Of a DNA stretch of 8,047 bases, positions 1 to 6,738 are shown piece after piece. Within the stretch, counting starts at the first letter, position 1. Every line of letters starts with the position of its first letter. The stretch is from Candidatus Woesearchaeota archaeon (GTDB lineage: Archaea; Nanobdellota; Nanobdellia; SCGC-AAA011-G17; JACPNG01), in the NCBI GenBank assembly GCA_018303705.1, contig JAGVXQ010000036.1:1-8047 (forward strand), given 5' to 3'. A program made the translations under genes and the position numbers. The notes under the pieces were generated by a model. The model was not told the origin of the DNA, searched no databases, and was given only the letters and a program-made list of their open reading frames with translations.

Positions 1-262
1 TTAAATTAAACGCCTCTTTAAACTCGTCAGTTTCAATGAACCTAAGCAAGGCAGCAACTGACATCAATGCAACAATAATTGAGATAGGAATAACTAGAAT
101 AAATGCAATAATAGATATTGCAACAAGTTTTAAGGTCATAACTAATAGGTATAATAGGCCGGCAAATAATGCAATTGGAACTGCATAAATTATTCCTATT
201 GCAATTGCAAGAAGCGCCACAATAAAATAAGACTTTATCGAATATTCATTAAAATCAGGCAT
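1..262 (-). CDS. C-terminal piece of interrupted DUF4013-like membrane protein (partial at left edge)
   Basis: This reading frame begins with ATG at 262 and is still open at base 1, giving 87 residues without a stop. It starts MPDFNEYS, has two strongly hydrophobic stretches at about residues 12-40 and 45-74, and ends with a polar turn containing RFIETDEFKEAFNL. The D/E-x-MPDF-type entry, the long hydrophobic block and the final 'EAFN'-like segment match what I recall of the DUF4013 membrane family, whose function is unknown. It lies in exactly the same frame as the small gene at 266-424 and is separated from it only by a TAA and one GAA codon. The two together read as a single DUF4013 protein broken by a nonsense codon. 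It could instead be a separate short gene restarting at ATG 262, but no clear Shine-Dalgarno site precedes that ATG. Family assignment is from memory of the pattern; the 3' end is outside the window. Confidence 0.6.
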   Translation of the reverse strand, partial: MPDFNEYSIKSYFIVALLAIAIGIIYAVPIALFAGLLYLLVMTLKLVAISIIAFILVIPISIIVALMSVAALLRFIETDEFKEAFNL

Positions 263-265
263 TTC

Positions 266-424
266 TTATTTCTTTTCATAAATGTTCCTTGCTGCAAATA
301 AAATATAGCCGAAGCTAATTAGGTTTAAGATAGGTATCAATCCAAAAATAATTACCTTCAGTAATGCATTTAAATTTGTAAGCGGGAATTTTAAAAAGAA
401 TCTGGCCCCTTTTTTCTCATCCAT
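266..424 (-). CDS. N-terminal piece of interrupted DUF4013-like membrane protein (52 aa)
   Basis: ATG at 424 opens a 52-residue frame (MDEKKGARFFLKFPL...) ending at TAA 266-268. Residues 1-15 are basic, about 21-45 are hydrophobic, and the end is charged (ARNIYEKK). This is how DUF4013 proteins usually begin: a short cytosolic lead, one hydrophobic segment with a PILN-like turn, then a basic 'RN-x-x-E' stretch leading into a 'LPEF/MPDF'-like motif. Here the MPDF motif does follow, in frame, just two codons after the stop. I therefore read 1-424 as one gene with a premature TAA. A TATA-like box centred 27 bp upstream of ATG 424 suggests a leaderless transcript from this ATG. An in-frame ATG at 433 would add three residues but sits only 18 bp from the box. 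DUF4013 function is unknown; a membrane location is clear. Confidence 0.6.
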   Translation of the reverse strand: MDEKKGARFFLKFPLTNLNALLKVIIFGLIPILNLISFGYILFAARNIYEKK

Positions 425-447
425 AAACCACATAATAAATAGTTAGG

Positions 448-455
448 TTATATAA
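448..455 (-). promoter_or_regulatory. TATA-like box of the DUF4013-like gene
   Basis: The minus strand reads TTATATAA here, centred about 27 bp upstream of ATG 424. That is the spacing expected between an archaeal TATA box and a transcription start at or next to the start codon. The box lies in the 58-bp gap after the methyltransferase stop. No T-tract terminator is visible in that gap, so read-through from the upstream operon is also possible. Confidence 0.5.
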
Positions 456-482
456 TTTTGTTTAAATCTATAAGTTACAAAT

Positions 483-1112
483 CTAAGTCTTCTTGCAAAC
501 AAGCAGAACATCAGGCAAAGGCAATCCCTTGTCAGCTTTTATTGCGCTTGCGCTAAATCCGTTTCGTTCAAGCATCCTTGGCCATGAACTTATGTCCCTG
601 TAATAAAGCCTTGGAAAGCAGTTCAAAAGCCTGTCAAGATTGGATGCAAACAAATACTTCCACAAGGGCCTTTTTTCAATGTCTTGTATTATCACGATTC
701 CTTTGCTTTTCAGCTTGCCATGAACCTGTTTTATCAGCCTTTCCTGTTCAGCATAAGGAATATGATGCAGGAAATCACTCATTACGATGGCATCGCAGCT
801 GGCAAGCTTCAAATCCTTTACATTCTTGATCTCAAAATGTATGTTTTTCCTGTTCACAATGGTTTTCTTCGCTATCTCAACCCTTTTTCTGCTCAAGTCA
901 AACCCATGAACATCCCTGTCAGCGCTTTTCAATGCAATTAAGTTGGCAAGCAGCCCATATCCGCAGCCAACATCAATCATTTTTCCGCTTTTAGGCAGGA
1001 ACCTTTCAATAAGCAAAAAAGGGCAGAGTCTCCACCTGAGCCTTATGTAAATCTTGTCAGATAATCCCAAGAAATCATACATTCTTTTTATCTCACTTGG
1101 AATCCATCTCAT
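483..1112 (-). CDS. Class I SAM-dependent methyltransferase (glycosylation locus)
   Basis: A Rossmann-fold SAM-dependent methyltransferase. In the longest reading (ATG 1124, 213 aa) the SAM-binding glycine motif is DVGCGYG at residues 51-57. The acidic ribose-binding residue is D76 in GFDLS, and the strand-4 segment SDFLHHI (116-122) is typical of the Methyltransf_11/25-type fold. There is no signal peptide or membrane segment, so it should act in the cytosol. Three in-frame ATGs are possible: 1124, 1112 and 1082. I prefer 1112 because GGATAGGGG abuts ATG 1124 directly but lies about 12 bases before ATG 1112; this is not decisive. The start overlaps the 3' end of the GT-C gene, so the two are probably translationally coupled in one operon with aglB. 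Its neighbours suggest it methylates a sugar or lipid-linked glycan intermediate, but the substrate cannot be read from the sequence. It stops at TAG 483-485. Confidence 0.85.
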   Translation of the reverse strand: MRWIPSEIKRMYDFLGLSDKIYIRLRWRLCPFLLIERFLPKSGKMIDVGCGYGLLANLIALKSADRDVHGFDLSRKRVEIAKKTIVNRKNIHFEIKNVKDLKLASCDAIVMSDFLHHIPYAEQERLIKQVHGKLKSKGIVIIQDIEKRPLWKYLFASNLDRLLNCFPRLYYRDISSWPRMLERNGFSASAIKADKGLPLPDVLLVCKKT

Positions 1113-2592
1113 ACAAACATGCATCCCCTATCCTTTTTTTCTCATTTAATCCGCATTTTTTGACAGCAATGCAATCTTCATCGAAAACAATGACTTCAGT
1201 TACATTTAAGGTGTTTAAATCGTTTTTCATTTTATCGCAATCCCTTGTAACAAGCCTAGAGTTTACAAGCCTATTGTATTCTTTGCTCACAAATTGCTCG
1301 TTCCAGCCTCCAGCCCCATTTTTTCCTTTGGTGGCAGCTAATGCATAGAATGCCTTTGCAAACAATGCGTCTTTGTCTTCAAGCAATTCTGAGTAGGTTT
1401 CATAATTTTCATAGCTGTCAATGAAAAATCTTCCTTCAATGTAATCCACAATTTCAACAGCATTCTTTTGCCTTTCTCCATAATTTGGAAGATAAGGCGT
1501 ATGCACCTCATTCACAGCTATGCTTGCAATTGGCACCAAAACAAGGCTTGTCACAGCTAACGCATATAACAGCCTTGGCAGCCTCGTTTTGGTCATGAAA
1601 TACAGCGCAAAGAACAGTATGAAGTACATGTAAGGGTCTGTGTAAACATAATTAAATAAGGGTATAAACACTATGAGCCTTGTCATAACCAATATGATTA
1701 TTGCGACAATTGGTATGAAAAAAAGTCTTTCTTCTTTGCTTTTGTCCCTTATATAAAAATAAAACAATGCTAAGCTAGCCAAGGGCAATATAATGGCAGC
1801 AATGTTTTCATAAAGCAATGTCTTGAAGTCCAGAAGCCAATTGCTTAGTACATATGTTAGCGCGCTCCCATCTCCAACATTCATTAAGTACTCGATCCAC
1901 CACCATGAAGATAATGCCAAGGCCAAGGCTGCGCTGGCAATAACAATCATCTTTTCCTTTCCTCTCTTTGCCAAGAATAATGACAAAAACAAAACAGAGC
2001 TTACTATGGCAGTAGTCTGGTGTGATATCACTATAAGGGCATAGAATATGCTTATGAAAATGAATCTCCAATCAAGCCTCTTTTTCAGGAAATAAAGCAT
2101 CAAGAAGGCAAACACTAAAAAATTGACCCAGGAAAACATCTCTGGCAGCCTTCCAAGCCTTACATAATTTCCTATGGACATTGCATTGAATGAGAACAGC
2201 ACAAAAAAACCAAGCCTTTTTGCAAATGAAATGTCAAGTTTTTTGCCAAAGTAATTTATTATCAAAAGACTGATGAAGAATAAAATCATTTCAGATATAA
2301 ATGTAGAATACAATAAGTTGTTCGTTAGGTAATATATCGGTAATGTAAATATGAACCATCCTGGTGGGTACATGCTGAAGACATCAACTCCATTGTACCA
2401 GTATGGGCAGAGATCGAACAGGCCGCACTTGTCAAGGAAAAACAGTTTCGCGATATGGCTTGCATAATCATTGGTGTAATCTAAAGGAAATACATGCAAT
2501 ATCTTGCTTTCATTCAATACCCTGATAATAAAGTATATGCTCAATGTTATTATGCTGAAATAATACCATTTGTTTTCTATTTCCTTTCCCAC
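1093..2592 (-). CDS. Polytopic GT-C-type membrane glycosyltransferase (PTPS-related membrane protein family)
   Basis: A 499-residue integral membrane protein with roughly ten or more hydrophobic segments between residues 10 and 362, then a soluble C-terminal domain (about 363-499) that probably faces outside. The first loop holds NDYASH (41-46), then W65-x-x-G and a YPP motif (75-77). This D...H, 'W-x-x-G...YPP' pattern is what I recall for the archaeal/bacterial membrane family mislabelled '6-pyruvoyl-tetrahydropterin synthase-related' (PF10131), which has a GT-C fold. GT-C enzymes use lipid-phosphate sugars, with an Asp/Glu in the first outer loop as catalytic or metal residue; D42 is the candidate. 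The start codon is GTG at 2592: an in-frame TGA lies just upstream, no ATG occurs before residue 74, and GAGAGG sits five bases before the GTG. It lies 34 bp after aglB and overlaps the methyltransferase, implying one operon. A role adding a sugar to the glycan on the outer face is inference. Confidence 0.75.
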   Translation of the reverse strand: MGKEIENKWYYFSIITLSIYFIIRVLNESKILHVFPLDYTNDYASHIAKLFFLDKCGLFDLCPYWYNGVDVFSMYPPGWFIFTLPIYYLTNNLLYSTFISEMILFFISLLIINYFGKKLDISFAKRLGFFVLFSFNAMSIGNYVRLGRLPEMFSWVNFLVFAFLMLYFLKKRLDWRFIFISIFYALIVISHQTTAIVSSVLFLSLFLAKRGKEKMIVIASAALALALSSWWWIEYLMNVGDGSALTYVLSNWLLDFKTLLYENIAAIILPLASLALFYFYIRDKSKEERLFFIPIVAIIILVMTRLIVFIPLFNYVYTDPYMYFILFFALYFMTKTRLPRLLYALAVTSLVLVPIASIAVNEVHTPYLPNYGERQKNAVEIVDYIEGRFFIDSYENYETYSELLEDKDALFAKAFYALAATKGKNGAGGWNEQFVSKEYNRLVNSRLVTRDCDKMKNDLNTLNVTEVIVFDEDCIAVKKCGLNEKKRIGDACLYEMDSK

Positions 2593-2597
2593 ATTAG

Positions 2598-2603
2598 CCT
2601 CTC
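2598..2603 (-). promoter_or_regulatory. Ribosome binding site deciding the GTG start
   Basis: GAGAGG on the minus strand lies five bases upstream of GTG 2592. It supports a GTG start in a frame that has no early ATG and has a TGA a few codons upstream. Confidence 0.5.
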
Positions 2604-2626
2604 ATCATAAAGAACCTTGCATCCAA

Positions 2627-5290
2627 TTAATTGTTGACCTGGTCAACCCTTGGGTCAGGCAGCACTTCCCCATAATACTCCTTTGGTATTGTTAAGTTCT
2701 CAGGATAAGAAATCTCCCATATCTTTAATGGTCCGATAAGTCTGCCATTGTACACTGCAAGAGGCATGCCATTGCTGTCATCATATGTAACATTGAAATA
2801 CTGGCTTTTGTCATTGAACAAATACAGTTTTGCAAATAATGTCTGCCTCACTTCCGGCGACAAGTACAGGGCAGCCCCAATAGGCATGCTTTGAGACCCT
2901 TCTATGTAAGGTATTATCCTTAGGCATCCATCAAGCCCATCACCATCAAATTCAATTAATTGGTTTTCTAAGAATATGCATTTCAGAGGCACATCAAACC
3001 TTTGTCCATTGTAAAACATAACTGCCTTTGGCTGCTGCATCTGCTGGCTGGTTCCATTAGGCTCTTTAAATGGCAGGATAAAGCCGCCTATGTCTGTTGA
3101 TCCAGCAGGAAATAGCTTTCCCTTATACAAAAAGTCTTTGTCAAGCGAAGTTCCTCCTTTGTATATGAATGTCTTGCCATCCCTTGTTTCCTGTATATCA
3201 TTTGTATCAAGCGTAAAGGTGTTTATCCATGAATATCTGTCATAATTTATATCAGAGCCTATGGATGAATATGCAGGGTACTTGCCTATTTCATCGCTTA
3301 CTATAAGCAAGTGTGTTGCATTGTTTGCCTTTAAAAGTTCCAGGGCCTCAACATAAGAATGCGCTGTCAGCATATGCCTTCCAGTGAAGTAATTTATTGC
3401 CCCCCTTGAATTTCCGCCATCGCTTAATGTTGCCCTTCTTGCTCCATATTGTATAAGATAGCCATAATCCCACCAATGCGCAAAAACAGCATCTTCTTTG
3501 GTATTTTCCCTTGCCCATTTCATGGCATATTGCCACTGCCTGTCAAGATTCGGTCCTATGTACTTGCTTGTTTCAAGGACAGAATTTGAGTATCTGACCA
3601 ATATTCCTTGAGGTATCTTAGCAAAGCTTATCGGGCTTGCAAGTATTATCAGCAATGCCGCAAATATAGATATCTTGTAAAAATCCTTTTTCATGCTCTT
3701 GGCATATTCATATGTTAGATAAACAAGTAAGGCAGCCATTATTGATATTATTGGCGAGAATACGAACATTAGCCTTGCTGCAGACCTCGCTCCAATTAGC
3801 ATCAGCAGGAATAATATGAATATGAACGTATATTTCTTGTCAATCTTGTTTATGTTTTCAAATATGGCATTGTTCTTAAAAAACAAATAAAAGTAGATTA
3901 TCCCTAAGAATAAAATGAATAACGCCAAGGATCCGAAGTATAAATTAACAGAAAGGTTATTTGTTCCATTTAGCCTTGATTCAGGGGAATACCTGCTAAA
4001 TATGAAAAGGAATATGAACAAGGTATAAGCCAGCGTCACGCCCATGATTTTCCATCTTTCAACCCCAATAATAGTAATCATTTCATAAAACAATAAGCTG
4101 GATCCAATAAGGAACATCAGAACAAAAGGCATGCCTAGCTGCCCAACCCATTCCTTTACATAGGGCTGGTGGTTCTCAGCCACAGTAAGCGACCATCTTG
4201 TTTCTCCAAAAGGTGCTGTTAGCCCTGTGTATAGCTCACTGTATTTTTGTGCAAAAAAGCCAGGGCCAAATGTAATGCCAATGCCTATAACTATTATCGC
4301 CAATGTTATGATTAGGCTAAAAATGCTTAAAGGCATCTTTTCCTTTATTTTTCCCTTTATTCCAAGAATGTCTTTGTCATTTATTAAAAGGTTGACAATT
4401 GCCAGCAACAATCCCAATGTCATTAGCGCGCCTCCGGATAGGGTAAACAGCAGCGAGCTCATCGAAAAATTCCCGAGCCTGAACACTTGAATCATTGCAA
4501 CCACAGAAAAATACCAGGCCATGTAGGAATAAACATCATTCTTGTCGAATTTGTTAAGCAATATTTCTACTATCACAAACAAGCCAACAGTTACGAATAT
4601 GAAGCTTGTTCCACCCCATGTTAATCCCATTAAGCCAGTGCTCACCCCTGAAAGCACAGAATAAACAGCCTTCTTCCTCAAACTTGAGCTTTTCCATGAA
4701 GCAGCCAAAAAATATAGTGAGGCAAACATTAGCACAAAAGCCAATGCCTCCTTGTCAGAAACCCCTGTCATGGTCCTGAACAAGAATGTTGGTATCACAA
4801 TAAGAAATGCAGATGCTACCAATGCAACCTTGTGGTTGAACAGTTCTTTGACAAACAAGTAAAAGAATACCATTATGAATATGAATGCTATTGCAGGGTA
4901 TATTACATCAACATATTGCAAAGTTACATCCTTGAATACTGAAATAATTTTGTATAAGTAAACAATCACATATGAAAGCACTACATTCTCTCCAGCAGTT
5001 CTGTATCCTATAGGGTAGTACCTTAAGGTATCAATCGCCATAAGTTTGCCATTTTCCAATATGTACTCAGCATACCTTAAGAATAGCATGGCATCAGGGT
5101 CTGAAGGTATTAACTTGCCTGTTGTAATATCAGTTAACAGCCCAATGTTTCTTGTCCTTATGTAGTATCCAAAGTAAATCATTGCTGCAAGAATGCCATA
5201 ATATATCCAGCCCGCGCCCTTAAATATGCTGTATAATTTGTTTTTTCTGGCCTCTATTTTTTCATGATTTTCATTGCTTTCAGAAACCAT
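2627..5290 (-). CDS. aglB: Archaeal oligosaccharyltransferase AglB (STT3 family)
   Basis: The 887-residue catalytic subunit of archaeal N-glycosylation, which moves a glycan from a dolichyl-(pyro)phosphate carrier to Asn in N-X-S/T sequons on the outer face of the membrane. A charged cytosolic tail (1-26) is followed by about 11-13 membrane segments to residue ~555, then an outer globular domain. Recognisable STT3 motifs are: DPD at 64-66 in the first outer loop (metal-binding DXD); SDKE at 178-181 (second acidic motif); TVAE at 369-372 (external loop 5 TIXE-type motif); R502 or R506 in GARSAARLMF (acceptor-binding Arg region); and WWDYG at 606-610, the family signature, encoded at 3461-3475. 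A DK-like helix is probably around E667-I-G-K670. Length is normal for AglB, so it appears intact. ATG 5290 has an AAGGTAAG stretch just upstream and a TATA-like box 26 bp upstream. It is the first gene of the minus-strand operon. Confidence 0.97.
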   Translation of the reverse strand: MVSESNENHEKIEARKNKLYSIFKGAGWIYYGILAAMIYFGYYIRTRNIGLLTDITTGKLIPSDPDAMLFLRYAEYILENGKLMAIDTLRYYPIGYRTAGENVVLSYVIVYLYKIISVFKDVTLQYVDVIYPAIAFIFIMVFFYLFVKELFNHKVALVASAFLIVIPTFLFRTMTGVSDKEALAFVLMFASLYFLAASWKSSSLRKKAVYSVLSGVSTGLMGLTWGGTSFIFVTVGLFVIVEILLNKFDKNDVYSYMAWYFSVVAMIQVFRLGNFSMSSLLFTLSGGALMTLGLLLAIVNLLINDKDILGIKGKIKEKMPLSIFSLIITLAIIVIGIGITFGPGFFAQKYSELYTGLTAPFGETRWSLTVAENHQPYVKEWVGQLGMPFVLMFLIGSSLLFYEMITIIGVERWKIMGVTLAYTLFIFLFIFSRYSPESRLNGTNNLSVNLYFGSLALFILFLGIIYFYLFFKNNAIFENINKIDKKYTFIFILFLLMLIGARSAARLMFVFSPIISIMAALLVYLTYEYAKSMKKDFYKISIFAALLIILASPISFAKIPQGILVRYSNSVLETSKYIGPNLDRQWQYAMKWARENTKEDAVFAHWWDYGYLIQYGARRATLSDGGNSRGAINYFTGRHMLTAHSYVEALELLKANNATHLLIVSDEIGKYPAYSSIGSDINYDRYSWINTFTLDTNDIQETRDGKTFIYKGGTSLDKDFLYKGKLFPAGSTDIGGFILPFKEPNGTSQQMQQPKAVMFYNGQRFDVPLKCIFLENQLIEFDGDGLDGCLRIIPYIEGSQSMPIGAALYLSPEVRQTLFAKLYLFNDKSQYFNVTYDDSNGMPLAVYNGRLIGPLKIWEISYPENLTIPKEYYGEVLPDPRVDQVNN

Positions 5291-5311
5291 ACTCTTACCT
5301 TAAAACGAATC

Positions 5312-5320
5312 TTTAAAAAA
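5312..5320 (-). promoter_or_regulatory. TATA-like box of the aglB operon
   Basis: The minus strand reads TTTTTTAAA, with a purine-rich GGAAAG just upstream that could serve as a BRE. Its centre is about 26 bp from ATG 5290, placing transcription start near the start codon. It probably drives aglB, the GT-C gene and the methyltransferase together. Confidence 0.45.
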
Positions 5321-5338
5321 CTTTCCTACTTCTTAACT

Positions 5339-5357
5339 ATAACCTTCGTTTGGTTAT
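5339..5357. repeat. Inverted repeat in the aglB/glycosyltransferase divergent promoter
   Basis: ATAACC and GGTTAT form 6-bp arms separated by seven bases. The repeat lies between the two opposing TATA-like boxes. It could be a regulator-binding site shared by both directions, but arms this short can arise by chance in AT-rich DNA. Confidence 0.35.
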
Positions 5358-5360
5358 TAG

Positions 5361-5370
5361 GTATAATAAA
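5361..5370 (+). promoter_or_regulatory. TATA-like box of the plus-strand glycosyltransferase
   Basis: GTATAATAAA lies about 21-22 bp (centre) upstream of ATG 5387. The spacing is a little short for a leaderless start, so the transcript may begin a few bases inside or the box may be offset slightly. No Shine-Dalgarno site is visible before ATG 5387. Confidence 0.4.
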
Positions 5371-5386
5371 AATTATCACAAACAGA

Positions 5387-6073
5387 ATGAATCCGAAAGT
5401 GCTTGTTGGATGCCCAACTTCATCCCATAAGAGCTATTGCCTTGCTCAATATGCTTCTGCAATTAAAAGCATGTCATATGACAATTTTGATGTGCTTTTG
5501 GTTGACAATTCAAAAGGCAATTCATATTTTAGGGCCATAAAAAGCCAAGGCCTGCCTGTCGTAAAGGTGCCTTACACTGAAAGTGCAAAGCAAAGAATAG
5601 TGGATTCCAGAAATATTATTAGAAGAAAAGTATTGGACTGTGATTATGATTATTTTCTTTCCCTCGAACAGGATGTAATCCCACCAAAAGATGTAATTCA
5701 AAGGCTTATTAGACATGATAAAGGCATAGTCAGCGGCGTTTATTTCACATACCAAAAAGACAAAGCCATTGAATTAGGCCTTAGGCCCGTGCTTTATAAG
5801 AAGTCTGGCACCAATAGTCTTAAGGTTATGCTTGAAAGGGATGTCTTGAAGCCAAGGCTCATAGAAGTTGGAGCCTGCGGCCTTGGCTGTGTCTTAATAC
5901 GCAAAGATATATTAAAAAATATCCGGTTCAGGTTTAGCAAGGATTTCGAAGGATTTGATGATGTTTGGTTTTGCTATGATGCCTTTAACCTGGGCTTTAA
6001 GGTATACGCAGACACATCAGTTAAATGCAAGCACTTGATTTCAGGCTGGACCTGGGACAGCATCAAGGAATAG
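5387..6073 (+). CDS. Small GT-A-fold glycosyltransferase
   Basis: A 228-residue soluble protein that looks like a GT-A-fold, nucleotide-sugar-dependent glycosyltransferase (GT2-like or Anp1/GT62-like). It opens with KVLVGCPTS, the first beta strand, and has LLVDNS at 37-42. FLSLEQDVIPP at 90-100 carries E94-Q-D96 in the position of the metal-binding DXD. GACGLGCVLIRK (162-173) and FDDVWFCYDAFNLGFKVYAD (190-209) resemble the acceptor/acidic segment, followed by H216. No membrane segment is present, so it should act on the cytosolic face. I start at ATG 5387 because the protein fold begins there. The frame is open back to 5264, but that would run into aglB and has no in-frame ATG, GTG or TTG between 5290 and 5387. 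It is divergent from aglB and overlaps the 3' end of the next gene by 11 bp. The likely job is adding a sugar to the lipid-linked glycan; donor and linkage are unknown. Confidence 0.8.
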   Translation: MNPKVLVGCPTSSHKSYCLAQYASAIKSMSYDNFDVLLVDNSKGNSYFRAIKSQGLPVVKVPYTESAKQRIVDSRNIIRRKVLDCDYDYFLSLEQDVIPPKDVIQRLIRHDKGIVSGVYFTYQKDKAIELGLRPVLYKKSGTNSLKVMLERDVLKPRLIEVGACGLGCVLIRKDILKNIRFRFSKDFEGFDDVWFCYDAFNLGFKVYADTSVKCKHLISGWTWDSIKE

Positions 6074-6716
6074 AATTTTCTCCTGAGTTTTCAGCCACTA
6101 TTATCATTTCCTTTGTGTTTGTTATGATTCCAAGCATCTTTGTCAAGGCAAACGCAAGCCAATATGGCATTGTGTAAAAGAATGAAAACCCTCTTGCATA
6201 ATTAAATCTGTTTAATATAACATTGAATCCAGCCCTTTTCAGCAATGCATTGATGGCAGCAAAATTCCAGTAATATAAGTGCTGTGATTTGTCCATGCCA
6301 TAATCATGGGTTTCAGGCTTGTTTCTTCTGTATACAGGCAAGACAATCACAATCCTGCTATTATTATTAAGCTTGGACTTTATTTCCCTTAAGCATTCAA
6401 GTGGCTCTTCAACATGCTCTAGAACATGTACCATAAGGCACCCATCCTTATTTTTTATCTTGTCTAAGCTATTTACAGCATTTATGCCCCTCTTTTTGCA
6501 TTCATTGACTGCAAATTTAGATATGTCAAAGCCAACAGCATGATCTTTGGCAAGGTATATATTCTGGCCCATTCCACACCCAAATTCAAATATGCTGCCT
6601 TTTAAGTATCCAATATAGTTTTTCTTGGAATAACCTGCCCTAAACATATAATAATGCCTATTCTTTAGCAGCCTTTCATGTATTTTTCTATGGTACTCTT
6701 CCTCATATTCATCCAT
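6063..6716 (-). CDS. Class I SAM-dependent methyltransferase (Methyltransf_23-like)
   Basis: A 217-residue methyltransferase. The SAM motif I is FEFGCGMG at 43-50, the ribose-binding acidic residue is D64 in GFDIS, and HVLEHVEEP at 97-105 is the hallmark of the Methyltransf_23/11 group. LREIKSKLNNNSRIVIVLP (109-127) fits strands 4-5, and a hydrophobic FYTMPYWLAFAL stretch (180-191) near the C terminus may contact a lipid substrate. It differs clearly from the methyltransferase at 483-1112, so the two are not recent duplicates. ATG 6716 is chosen because a TATA-like box lies about 27 bp upstream. It stops at TGA 6063-6065, inside the end of the plus-strand glycosyltransferase. Similar enzymes often sit in glycan clusters and methylate sugars or terminal groups; here the substrate is only inferred from the neighbours. 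Confidence 0.85.
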   Translation of the reverse strand: MDEYEEEYHRKIHERLLKNRHYYMFRAGYSKKNYIGYLKGSIFEFGCGMGQNIYLAKDHAVGFDISKFAVNECKKRGINAVNSLDKIKNKDGCLMVHVLEHVEEPLECLREIKSKLNNNSRIVIVLPVYRRNKPETHDYGMDKSQHLYYWNFAAINALLKRAGFNVILNRFNYARGFSFFYTMPYWLAFALTKMLGIITNTKEMIIVAENSGENSIP

Positions 6717-6722
6717 ATAAAG

Positions 6723-6736
6723 TTCTATTAATAGAA
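6723..6736. repeat. Perfect 14-bp palindrome in methyltransferase promoter
   Basis: TTCTATTAATAGAA is its own reverse complement. It lies between the TATA-like box (6739-6747) and ATG 6716, so it would cover or touch the transcription start. That is a standard place for an archaeal repressor operator. The function is inferred; the symmetry is directly visible. Confidence 0.45.
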
Positions 6737-6738
6737 GG

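Noticed and set aside
266..268. TAA recoded as a sense codon
   Set aside because: TAA is the natural stop of aglB and of the S-layer gene in this window, and TAG and TGA also end genes, so the standard code is in use. Local read-through cannot be excluded but has no support in the sequence.
578..941. Plus-strand open frames over the first methyltransferase
   Set aside because: They are antisense to a clear SAM methyltransferase and show no recognisable domain.
5264..5386. N-terminal extension of the plus-strand glycosyltransferase with an apparent membrane segment
   Set aside because: It would start inside aglB, has no ribosome binding site, and translates the AT-rich divergent promoter. 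The conserved fold starts at ATG 5387.
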